Positions 18,144 to 28,301 of a DNA stretch of 64,000 bases are shown piece after piece; position 1 is the first letter of the stretch, and every line of letters begins with the position of its first letter. This stretch comes from Anaerolineae bacterium (lineage in GTDB: Bacteria > Chloroflexota > Anaerolineae > Aggregatilineales > Phototrophicaceae). The position numbers and the translations under genes were made by a program. The notes under the pieces are model-generated. The model saw only the letters and a list, made by a program, of their open reading frames with translations. It had not been told where the DNA came from and searched no databases. The stretch lies in assembly GCA_022841825.1 (NCBI GenBank), contig JALHQT010000001.1:1240001-1304000 (forward strand), read 5' to 3'.

Positions 18144-19508
18144 ATGCGCGGCTTGCGACTCCCCGCCTGGGTTGACGCAGTCTTTCTGCTCATTCTAGGC
18201 TGCTACACATTCGCCGGAATGCCGTTCACCCCCTTTCACGGCGACGAAGCGATGCAGATCTACGCGGCGAGCGATTACTTCACGCTCCTCAGCGCTCCCG
18301 AACGACTCATGAGTTCGCCGCCATACAGGGTGGACAGCGACGAACATCTGCGTATCCTCAATGGATCGATCAACCGATATGCGGTTGGAAGTGTGTTGCA
18401 GCTTGCAGGCTACACACGCGATGATTTGCCGCCGCGTCCCGGCTGGCAGTGGGCGTTCAGCTATGACGACAATGCCGCACAGGGCTATCTCCCCTCAGAA
18501 CCTCTGCTCAACATCGCGCGTGTACCCTCGACTGCACTTCACATTGCCAGCATCGTCATGATATTCATCCTGGCGCGTGCGGTCGGCGGGCGATCTGTTG
18601 CCTACGCCGCTGCGCTCATCTTCGCGCTGCATCCGGCGCTGCTGCTCAACGGGAGACGCGCCTTACAGGAAAGCGCGATGCTCTGCTTCGGGCTGCTGGC
18701 GCTGTGGTGCGCGGCAAGAATTACAGCGCGATTCGACGCACGCCTGTCCATACGCACTGCATTACGCTGGGCGCTGCTCGCCCTGGCGTGCGGGCTGACG
18801 CTGGCGAGCAAACACAGCGGCATCGTCTTTGTCGCGGCGGCGCTGGGATGGGTGTTCGTGGGCGGCATGATCAGTATTCAGAAGGCAACCGCGGAGACGC
18901 CGAGGGTGCAGAGCATACACCTGCTCTCTGTGCGCCTCTGCGCTTCCATCGCCGTTGTGCTGGCGTTGGCGCTTAGCGTTTTCATTGCCCTCTCGCCCGC
19001 GCTGTGGAATGATCCGCTCGCTCGCCTCGGCGATCTGATCGCCGTCAGGTCTGAACTGCTGGAGAGCCAGGTCAGAGCGGCGGGGGAAGCATCGTCGATG
19101 ACATCTCGCGTCTCCGCCCTGGTCACGCAGCCATTCCTCACGCCCGTGCAGTTCTACGAAGCCCCTACGTTCGACGTCGAGCCGATTCACCAAAGCATTG
19201 CCGCCTACCTGAACACGCGCTTCGCCGGAGTCCACGATGCACCGATTCTCGGTGCGGCACTCACGCTGCTCGCAATGCTGGGTATCATTGTGCCTATTAT
19301 GCGTCCCAGCTTGAGCGTTCTCTCACCTGCACATCGCTGGGGGCTGCTGCTCACGCTCGGCATCATCGGCACCAGCTTGCTCGCCAATCCACTGCCCTGG
19401 CAGCGTTATTACCTGCCCCTGACGACCCTTATGTGCCTGTACGCGGCACTGGGACTGCAAACGTTCATGCGCGCGCTGGGCGCTTTCGCGCCACAATTTA
19501 GAGCGTAG
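18144..19508 (+). CDS. GT39-like (phospholipid carrier-dependent) glycosyltransferase
   Basis: 454 residues with about ten membrane helices. The first external loop starts FTPFHGDEAMQIYAASDY, where H-G-D-E supplies the acidic pair typical of GT39/ArnT-like enzymes. It probably transfers a sugar from a polyprenyl carrier at the outer face of the membrane. At 18887-18956 an inverted repeat of a dispersed family lies in frame in the coding sequence and encodes an extra loop (KATAETPRVQSIHLLSVRLC) between two helices. The lipoprotein gene follows 23 bases later. Confidence 0.75.
   Translation: MRGLRLPAWVDAVFLLILGCYTFAGMPFTPFHGDEAMQIYAASDYFTLLSAPERLMSSPPYRVDSDEHLRILNGSINRYAVGSVLQLAGYTRDDLPPRPGWQWAFSYDDNAAQGYLPSEPLLNIARVPSTALHIASIVMIFILARAVGGRSVAYAAALIFALHPALLLNGRRALQESAMLCFGLLALWCAARITARFDARLSIRTALRWALLALACGLTLASKHSGIVFVAAALGWVFVGGMISIQKATAETPRVQSIHLLSVRLCASIAVVLALALSVFIALSPALWNDPLARLGDLIAVRSELLESQVRAAGEASSMTSRVSALVTQPFLTPVQFYEAPTFDVEPIHQSIAAYLNTRFAGVHDAPILGAALTLLAMLGIIVPIMRPSLSVLSPAHRWGLLLTLGIIGTSLLANPLPWQRYYLPLTTLMCLYAALGLQTFMRALGAFAPQFRA
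18887..18956. repeat. Dispersed inverted repeat inside a coding sequence
   Basis: Left arm AACCGCGGAGACGCCGAGG (from 18887) and right arm, whose complement reads AACGGCGATGGAAGCGCAGA (ending 18956). Same AACCGC...GACGC family as 947-1083 and 35496-35530. It lies in frame within the glycosyltransferase gene. Confidence 0.55.
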
Positions 19509-19531
19509 CGTTATCCCGGAGGATTTTCACG

Positions 19532-20164
19532 ATGAAACGACTCATCGTCCTGCTCATGTCCGCAGCGCTTGCACTGGCTGCCTGCGCCACGCCCGCAACC
19601 CCTGCGGCGACAACCAGCCCCGCGCCCGCAAGCGACATCGCCACGCCAGACCCGGCACTACCCACCAGCGATGCGACGCTGATCATCCCAACACCGCAGG
19701 AAGCAGGGCTGGCTGCCACGCTCGTACTCGGCGACCCGGTCACGCTCATCGCCCCCGGTTCGGTGACGCTGCCGGAAGCGACCGAACCCGTTGATCCCAA
19801 CCAGCCACCACCCCGCTTCCAGACACTGACGTTCACGATGGCATCCGGCGTTGACGGCGACCTCCTCATGATCGAGCTTAACATCGACGGGAGTCTCAGT
19901 CGCAATGGTGTCGTCAGCGCGCTTCCGGCGTCGGAAGTCGAAGCCGTCCACGCCGCCATGAGCACCCTGCGGCTTTATGATGCTGTCACATCGTTCACAG
20001 GTCCCGCGCGAACGGGCGATGCAAACAACTACGGCTTAACGCTCATGATCAACAATGGCAGCGAGCGCTTCATCCCGGCGATGGAGGCGTATACGCCCCC
20101 GCAGTACCTGCGCTTCTTCAACGCGCTCGCACAATTGGGGTTGCAGCCATTCCCGGTGTTCTGA
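19532..20164 (+). CDS. Putative lipoprotein of unknown function
   Basis: 210 residues. The N-terminus is a lipoprotein signal with lipobox LALAAC (Cys18), followed by a Thr/Ala/Pro-rich linker (about 20-50) and a folded domain of about 150 residues with no motif I recognise (TFTMASGVDGDLLMIELNIDG, PPQYLRFFNALAQLGLQPFP). A textbook GGAGG stands 8 bases before the ATG. Likely anchored on the outer face of the cytoplasmic membrane. Confidence 0.75.
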   Translation: MKRLIVLLMSAALALAACATPATPAATTSPAPASDIATPDPALPTSDATLIIPTPQEAGLAATLVLGDPVTLIAPGSVTLPEATEPVDPNQPPPRFQTLTFTMASGVDGDLLMIELNIDGSLSRNGVVSALPASEVEAVHAAMSTLRLYDAVTSFTGPARTGDANNYGLTLMINNGSERFIPAMEAYTPPQYLRFFNALAQLGLQPFPVF

Positions 20165-20182
20165 TCGATACCCGGTTCTCCA

Positions 20183-20211
20183 TTGACGCTGCCATAGGCG
20201 ACCAGTAGAAT
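20183..20211 (+). promoter_or_regulatory. Sigma70-type promoter of the L25 gene
   Basis: TTGACG and TAGAAT with exactly 17 bases between them, 47 bases upstream of the GTG start of the L25 gene. Confidence 0.6.
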
Positions 20212-20258
20212 GAAACCCCTACCGTTCGTTCTTATGGCGTCTGGAAGGGCTTTTTATC

Positions 20259-20912
20259 GTGGCGCAAACTTATGCAATTGAAGCGCAAGCGCGCACCGTC
20301 ATCGGCAAGAAGGTGGGCAAGCTACGCCGCGATGGGTTCGTCCCGGCGGTGATTTACGGCGTGAAGATTCAGCCGGTGCATATCCAGGTTCCAGTTCGCG
20401 CCCTGCAAGCGACTCTGACGAAGGCGGGTGGCACTCACCTGATCGACATCTCGGTTGGCGGCACGCCCTACAGCGTCCTGGCGCGCGTCGTCCAACGCGA
20501 CATCATTAAGGGCGACATCCTGCATGTCGATTTCATGGCAGTCGATGCCAGCACCACCATAACGGCACAAATTCCTGTCCATTACATCAACGAAGCCCCG
20601 GCGGAACGCCTCGGTCAGGGCATCCTGCTCCAGGGCTTGTCAAAGGTCACCATCGAAGCGCTGCCGAAGGACCTGATCGACCGCATCGATGTCGATCTCA
20701 GCAACCTCAAGCAGATCGGCGACACGATTTATGTACGCGACCTAAAGCTGGCGGACTCAGTGAAGATCGTCGACGACGGTGACGACATGATCGCCAAGAT
20801 TATCGTGACGGCAGCGGGCGAAAGCGAGCTGGCCGCGGAAGAAGCGGTCACGAGCAGCGAGCCGGAAGTCATCGGCAAGGGCAAGAAGGACGAAGAAGAG
20901 ATCGAAGACTAA
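20259..20912 (+). CDS. rplY: Ribosomal protein bL25, CTC/TL5 long form
   Basis: 217 residues: an N-terminal L25 domain (about 1-93, starting AIEAQARTVIGKKVGKLRRDG) that binds 5S rRNA, and a C-terminal beta domain (about 95-185) as in Thermus TL5 and Bacillus Ctc, then an acidic tail (KGKKDEEEIED). GTG start with GGAAGGG upstream. It has its own promoter and a strong terminator just after the stop, so it is probably transcribed alone. Confidence 0.93.
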   Translation: MAQTYAIEAQARTVIGKKVGKLRRDGFVPAVIYGVKIQPVHIQVPVRALQATLTKAGGTHLIDISVGGTPYSVLARVVQRDIIKGDILHVDFMAVDASTTITAQIPVHYINEAPAERLGQGILLQGLSKVTIEALPKDLIDRIDVDLSNLKQIGDTIYVRDLKLADSVKIVDDGDDMIAKIIVTAAGESELAAEEAVTSSEPEVIGKGKKDEEEIED

Positions 20913-20934
20913 CGATCTCATCGATTTGCCTGTT

Positions 20935-20968
20935 GAAGAGACGCCGCTTGTGGCGTCTCTTTTCATTT
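20935..20968 (+). terminator. Rho-independent terminator after L25
   Basis: Nine-base stem AGAGACGCC/GGCGTCTCT (20937-20945 and 20952-20960) with a six-base loop, followed by TTTCATTT. It lies 24 bases after the stop codon. Confidence 0.85.
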
Positions 20969-21593
20969 AGCCCCGCAGCAGCATCCGCAGTCCCCGCAGC
21001 GCCAGAAGCAGCGCGCCAACCCCAGTGCCGCCAACAGGAAGCCACGCATTCGATGCGGCGACATCAGCAGGCTGCCCGTCACCAACGCCCATTTGCACAA
21101 GCTCGTTCTGTGTGCGGCGGTCGTAACGCATCACCCCAGAGTGTGGATAGAGATAGCGCAGCGCGTACAGGGGTGACTCCCCCGTCGTGAAGAAGAGAAA
21201 GTGGTCGCCCGCCTCAGCACTGTTCAGGCAGTCACTGCCATAGCCAAAACCCATCACCGCCACCTCGCCGATGCCGCCACCCCGGAAATAGCGATCCACC
21301 TCGACCAGCGCGTAATAGGGCATTGCCGCGACCAGATACTCCGCGCGGAAGAAACGTCCGTATCGGCTGCCCAGCAAATCATGTTCCACGAGCAGATCGA
21401 AACTCGGCAAGCCCCTGTGAGAGACAACCCGCCCGCCTGTCCGAACAACCCGCCCGCTAAAAACCACGTCGGCAGCCGCCCAACGCTCTGCCAGCGTCGG
21501 CGGGGGTCCGGGCGGTGGCGAGCAGGCGTAGGCATGGGATACAGGGAGGATGAGAATTAAGGCGAGGAGACCCGTGAGGAAGTAACGAGACAT
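20967..21593 (-). CDS. Secreted or membrane-anchored protein, function unknown
   Basis: 208 residues from the ATG at 21591-21593. Signal peptide-like N-terminus (YFLTGLLALILILPVSHAYA) followed by a mature start ACSPPPGPP and AADVVFSGRVV, a pattern seen in short Cys-led exported proteins whose first domain resembles tissue-inhibitor/NTR-like folds. The C-terminus (GGTGVGALLLALRGLRMLLRG) looks like a membrane anchor followed by Arg. The stop overlaps the L25 terminator region. Upstream in-frame codons exist but run through a heptamer repeat. Confidence 0.6.
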   Translation of the reverse strand: MSRYFLTGLLALILILPVSHAYACSPPPGPPPTLAERWAAADVVFSGRVVRTGGRVVSHRGLPSFDLLVEHDLLGSRYGRFFRAEYLVAAMPYYALVEVDRYFRGGGIGEVAVMGFGYGSDCLNSAEAGDHFLFFTTGESPLYALRYLYPHSGVMRYDRRTQNELVQMGVGDGQPADVAASNAWLPVGGTGVGALLLALRGLRMLLRG

Positions 21594-21615
21594 CAGGAAT
21601 AGGTGACGAAAACGT

Positions 21616-21643
21616 GTGCGTCGTGCGTGGTGCGCCGTGCGCA
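21616..21643. repeat. Heptamer tandem repeat (GTGCGNN x4)
   Basis: Four consecutive 7-base units GTGCGTC, GTGCGTG, GTGCGCC, GTGCGCA. The same heptamer family occurs inverted at 45777-45804. Confidence 0.6.
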
Positions 21644-21696
21644 CAAACACCAGCCCCGCACAAAGATTCATGACCTATTCCTCGATTTTATACTCG

Positions 21697-24168
<2,472 letters not shown>

Positions 24169-24331
24169 AGGCAAAACGCGCGTCACGGGGCAAACAGAAG
24201 TGCGCGCCAGGCTCCTTTCATCGCTCGGTGTATCTGGGCATGTGACGTGGATTGGGTCGAATTCTGATGCTCAAAAAACATGCCTGCATGAGTATTATTC
24301 TACCACAGATGGGACATTTGAGCGAATGAAG

Positions 24332-25984
24332 CTACCCCCGCAGGCTGCGCTTCATCGCCTTCAGCCGCCGCATCACGTCGTTGCCGCCGCGCCCGAAATA
24401 GTCGTAGAGCGTTTTGTAGTCCTCATAGAGCGCACGGTATGCCACCTGATTCGCCGGGATGGGCGAGACAACCTCGGCATCCTCCAGCTTGCCCATCGCC
24501 GCCGATGCCGCGTGTACGTCGGGATACACGCCCGCCGCGACCGCGCCGTAGATCGCCGCGCCCAAGCCGCTGGCATAGGGTCGCCGCGCCAGCACAAAGT
24601 CGCGCCCGGTCACGTCAGCGTAGATCTGCCGCAGCAGCGCGTTCTTCTCCGGCAAGCCGCCCGCCGCGACCAGCTCGCGCACATGCAGCCCCTGCGCCTC
24701 GAACGCCTCGATGATCACCAGCGTACCGAACGCCGTCGCCTCGATCATCGCGCGGTAAATGTCCGGCGCGCGCGTGCCGAGCGTCATGCCGACAATCATC
24801 CCGCTCATGTCGGCGTCCTGGAGCGTCGAGCGGTTGCCGTTCCACCAGTCGAGCGCGATCAAGCCGTGTTCGCCGACCGATTGCTTCGCCGCCTCGCGTT
24901 CGAGATAGGCATGAAGGTTGATGCCCGCAGCCTTCGCCGCCTCGTGATATTCCGTCGGCACGGCATGATCGACGAACCAAGCGAAGATGTCGCCGCCGCC
25001 CGTCTGCCCCGCCTCGTAGCCGACCATGCCGCTAACCAGCCCGCCATCGACCACGCCCGCCAAGCCTGCCACGTCCATCAGCTTCGGCTCGCTCATCAGA
25101 TGGCAGATCGACGTACCCATGATCATCGTCATGACGCCGGGCGCGGTCGCGTTGATCCCCGGCACTGCCGCGTGCGCATCACCCACGCTGACGGCGACCG
25201 CGATCCCCTCGCGTAAGCCGAGCGCCTCCGCCCATTGCGCCGTCAGCCCGCCCGCTCGCGCGCCAAGCTGATCGACGCGCGCGGGAACCTTGGACGGCAC
25301 AATGTCGGCGAATTCGGGATCGAGCGCGGCGAAGAAGTCGCGACTGGGGTACGCGCCGTTCTGCCAGTACGCCTTATAGCCCGCCATGCAGGCGTTGCGC
25401 GTCTCGACGCCCGTGAGCTGCCAGACGAGCCAATCGCCACTCTCGATCAGTCGGTTGGCGGCGCGGTAGACCTCCGGCGCTTCTTGGAGGATTTGCAGCG
25501 CCTTGGGGAAGAACCACTCGGACGACGACTTGCCGCTGTAGCGGCTCATCCATGCCTCGCCGCGCTGGGCGGCAAGCGCGTCGATCTGCGCCGCCTGCGG
25601 CACGGAGCCATGATGCTTCCACAGCTTGACCCAGGCGTGCGGATTGGCAGCGAACTGCGGCAGCGTCCGCAGCGGCGTGCCATCGACGGTGGTGGGCAGC
25701 AGCGTACAGGTCGTGAAGTCGATGCCGATGCCGACGACCTGCGCCGGGTCGATGCCCGCCTCGCGCAGCACAGCGGGGACGGTCGTGCGCACGACCTCCA
25801 GGTAATCGAGCGGGTCTTGCAGCGCCCAATCCGGCGGCAGCGGCTTCTCGCTCCCCGGCAGCCGCTCGTCGATCACGCCATGCGGGTACGCCAGCACCTT
25901 GGTCGCCAGAATACGCCCATCGCGCGCATCGACCAGCAGCGCGCGCCCGCTCTCTGTCCCAAAATCTATGCCGAGGGTATACAT
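24332..25984 (-). CDS. araB: L-ribulokinase (FGGY family carbohydrate kinase)
   Basis: 550 residues, close to AraB length (E. coli 566). The phosphate-1 motif is LGIDFGTESGRALLVD, and IDFTTCTLLPTTVDGTPL and the helix KLWKHHGSVPQA match ribulokinases. It phosphorylates L-ribulose to L-ribulose 5-phosphate in arabinose use. The start at 25984 is set by AAGGA 7 bases upstream and by homology; upstream codons of the same frame are noise. No araA or araD is near, so related pentitol or ribulose substrates remain possible. Confidence 0.9.
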   Translation of the reverse strand: MYTLGIDFGTESGRALLVDARDGRILATKVLAYPHGVIDERLPGSEKPLPPDWALQDPLDYLEVVRTTVPAVLREAGIDPAQVVGIGIDFTTCTLLPTTVDGTPLRTLPQFAANPHAWVKLWKHHGSVPQAAQIDALAAQRGEAWMSRYSGKSSSEWFFPKALQILQEAPEVYRAANRLIESGDWLVWQLTGVETRNACMAGYKAYWQNGAYPSRDFFAALDPEFADIVPSKVPARVDQLGARAGGLTAQWAEALGLREGIAVAVSVGDAHAAVPGINATAPGVMTMIMGTSICHLMSEPKLMDVAGLAGVVDGGLVSGMVGYEAGQTGGGDIFAWFVDHAVPTEYHEAAKAAGINLHAYLEREAAKQSVGEHGLIALDWWNGNRSTLQDADMSGMIVGMTLGTRAPDIYRAMIEATAFGTLVIIEAFEAQGLHVRELVAAGGLPEKNALLRQIYADVTGRDFVLARRPYASGLGAAIYGAVAAGVYPDVHAASAAMGKLEDAEVVSPIPANQVAYRALYEDYKTLYDYFGRGGNDVMRRLKAMKRSLRG

Positions 25985-26293
25985 AAGGAGTTCCTTGAGG
26001 GATTTATCAAAAAATGCAATAGGCGTGATTTTAGCGCGGAAGGCGGATTTTTCAGCATGGGTCGAGCAGTCAGCGCGTGACGTTCGCGCCGATGGAGTGG
26101 CGGATGCGGCTGCCCGCGCCTGTACACTCAACTTTCCGAACGGTCAGAGGTACTGAATTGTAGAACGGTTTCAATGGGACGACGACCTATGTTGCGGTCG
26201 CCCGTGTGTGAGCGCCCGGTGTTGTAGTATACCTGCAGGTGTCGAGGTCGGGTTGCAGGTCATCGACGGTCTTGTACAAGGTTAGCCGCAGCC
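25985..26293. other. 309-base gap between mreC and ribulokinase
   Basis: No credible gene and no member of the repeat families seen elsewhere. It holds the ribulokinase leader (SD at its left end) and presumably its promoter; no convincing -35/-10 pair or terminator hairpin was found. No mreD-like reading frame is present after mreC. Confidence 0.5.
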
Positions 26294-27148
26294 CTACGGC
26301 GCGTCCTCGAATACCGACGTGTCAATCGGCTGGAAGTTGGTGATGACCAGCACCAGTTCGAGCGTGTCGAAGTTGACCAGACTGCGAACCTGCGCCGTGC
26401 GGAACAACTCCTCGTCCCGCACTGCCGTCACCTGCCCGATCAGCAGATCTGCCGGAAAGTTGCCGCCTAAGCCTGAAGTCACCACCACGTCGCCCGGCAC
26501 GACTCCCGCGCCCAACTGGATGAAGTTCATCTCCAGCGGACCGCTGATGTCTCCCTCGACCGTCCCCTCCGCCCGCGACGACTGAATGCGCGCGCTCACA
26601 AAGCTGTTGGGCGATGTGATCAGCAGCACCTGCGCGGCGTCCGCGCTCACACGAACGACCCGCCCGATCAGCGACCCCTGCCCCGCCACCACCGGCATCC
26701 CGGACGCGATGCCCTCGCGCGCGCCGCGATTGATCAGGATCGTGCTGCTGCGCAGAAGGTTGCTGCTGTCGCCGCCGATCACATCCGCCGCCACCACCTG
26801 CTGATCGACCGCCGCGCTGGCGTAATCAAACAGCTCCGCGAGCCGCTCGTAATCCGCCTGGATTTCGCGCGCCTCGACCAGCTCCGGCTGCAAACGCGCC
26901 AGCGCCTCTTCGAGATCGGCATTGCGCTGGCGCAGTTGGTTGAGTTCCGCGAAGTCGCTGACGCCACCCGTAATGGTCAGAGCGAGACGATTGAGGATGC
27001 CGGAAAAGGCGTTGAGCGGCGAAGCGGCGAGGTTTTCGATGGGCGTCAGCAGCCCAAGCAGGCTGAGGGCAAACAGGATGAAACAGGCACCGAGCGTCAG
27101 CACAAACAACGCGCTCCGGCTGCGCCCGCCGCGTCTGGAGGCACTCAT
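26294..27148 (-). CDS. mreC: Rod shape-determining protein MreC
   Basis: 284 residues: short basic cytoplasmic tail, one membrane helix (about 13-34), a coiled coil (about 65-105, AELNQLRQRNADLEEALARLQ) and the periplasmic beta-barrel domain (VVAADVIGGDSSNLLRSSTILINRGAREGI...GMPVVAGQGSLIGRV). Scaffold of the elongasome between MreB and cell wall synthases. It starts 3 bases after the mreB stop. mreD, which usually follows, is missing here. Confidence 0.93.
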   Translation of the reverse strand: MSASRRGGRSRSALFVLTLGACFILFALSLLGLLTPIENLAASPLNAFSGILNRLALTITGGVSDFAELNQLRQRNADLEEALARLQPELVEAREIQADYERLAELFDYASAAVDQQVVAADVIGGDSSNLLRSSTILINRGAREGIASGMPVVAGQGSLIGRVVRVSADAAQVLLITSPNSFVSARIQSSRAEGTVEGDISGPLEMNFIQLGAGVVPGDVVVTSGLGGNFPADLLIGQVTAVRDEELFRTAQVRSLVNFDTLELVLVITNFQPIDTSVFEDAP

Positions 27149-27151
27149 GGG

Positions 27152-28213
27152 CTAATGCCTTGTGCTTCCGCGCTCCAAGCCAACCAGCAGCCGGCGGAGG
27201 TTGTTGTAGTCTTCCAGCACACGCCCGGCACCGCGCGCCACGCAGGTCATCGGGTCATCGGCGACATAGGTGCGAATTTTGACCTCATCGGTCAGCCGTT
27301 CCGCCAAACCCTTCAACTGGCCCCCGCCGCCTGCCAGGCAGATTCCGCTCTCCATCAGGTCGGCGACCAGCTCCGGCGGAGTATCATCCAGCGCATCCTT
27401 CACCGTATCAATGATGATGCCGACCGACCCAGAGACCGCTTCACGGATTTCAATCGAGCTGACTTCGACCGTGTGCGGCAGCCCGGTCACCAGGTTCATC
27501 CCTTTCACCAACGCGGTGCGTTCCTGCGGCAGGGGATACGCCGAGCCGATTTCGACTTTAACGCGCTCCGCCGTCGGCTCCCCGATCAGCAGATTGTGCT
27601 TGGCGCGCATGTACTGCACCACGTCTTCGTCCAGCTCGTCGCCTGCCACACGGATCGAGCGGCTGATGACGATGCCACCGAGCGAGAAGATGGCGACCTC
27701 CGTCGTGCCGCCCCCAATGTCGATGATCATGCTGCCGCGCGTTTCCTGCACGGGCAGCCCCGCACCGATAGCCGCCGCAACCGGTTCCTCAATCAGATAG
27801 ACTTCGCGCGCGCCTGCGCCAATCGTCGCTTCATAGACCGCGCGCTTTTCGACTTCCGTCACGCCGCTGGGGATGCCGACGACGACGCGCGGGCGAGGAA
27901 TCGGCACCCAGGTTTGTTCATGCGCCTTATTGATCAGGTAGTTGAGCATCGCCGCCGTGATGTCGAATTCGCTGATGACGCCATCGCGCAGCGGGCGGAC
28001 GATCATGATGTTCTTGGGGTTCTTGTTCCACATTTCTTTGGCGCGCGCCCCAACTTCAATCGGGCGGCGCGTCTTCTTCTCGATGGCGACAAACGACGGC
28101 TCGTTGATCACGATCCCCTTTCCGCGTACACTCACCAGTGTGTTCGCGGTGCCGAGGTCAATGCCAATGTCGAGCGAAAATAAGCCAAAAAAGTAATCGA
28201 GTGGGCTTAGCAC
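27152..28213 (-). CDS. mreB: Cell shape-determining actin homologue MreB
   Basis: 353 residues. Phosphate-1 loop DIGIDLGTANTLVSVRGKG, phosphate-2 loop MIIDIGGGTTEVAIFSLGG and the adenosine motif GICLAGGGGQLKGL are all intact, as in filament-forming MreB. The N-terminus (LSPLDYFFGLFSLD) carries the membrane-binding hydrophobic stretch. Start GTG at 28211-28213 with GGGGA upstream. First gene of a two-gene mreBC transcription unit with an extended -10 promoter. Confidence 0.96.
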   Translation of the reverse strand: MLSPLDYFFGLFSLDIGIDLGTANTLVSVRGKGIVINEPSFVAIEKKTRRPIEVGARAKEMWNKNPKNIMIVRPLRDGVISEFDITAAMLNYLINKAHEQTWVPIPRPRVVVGIPSGVTEVEKRAVYEATIGAGAREVYLIEEPVAAAIGAGLPVQETRGSMIIDIGGGTTEVAIFSLGGIVISRSIRVAGDELDEDVVQYMRAKHNLLIGEPTAERVKVEIGSAYPLPQERTALVKGMNLVTGLPHTVEVSSIEIREAVSGSVGIIIDTVKDALDDTPPELVADLMESGICLAGGGGQLKGLAERLTDEVKIRTYVADDPMTCVARGAGRVLEDYNNLRRLLVGLERGSTRH

Positions 28214-28248
28214 AGAGTGTCGTCCCCGTCGGAAGAAAGCAAGGGTGG

Positions 28249-28257
28249 ATTATAGCA
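28249..28257 (-). promoter_or_regulatory. Extended -10 promoter of mreBC
   Basis: On the minus strand TGC is followed by perfect TATAAT, about 36 bases upstream of the mreB GTG start. No good -35 was seen. Confidence 0.5.
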
Positions 28258-28301
28258 CACGCGCAGACTGTCCCACACAAGCCTAACGAGCACCTTAAGC
28301 G

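Noticed and set aside
26936-28183. Plus-strand reading frame (415 codons) opposite mreB/mreC
   Set aside because: Shadow frame over two well-identified genes; no protein-family features.
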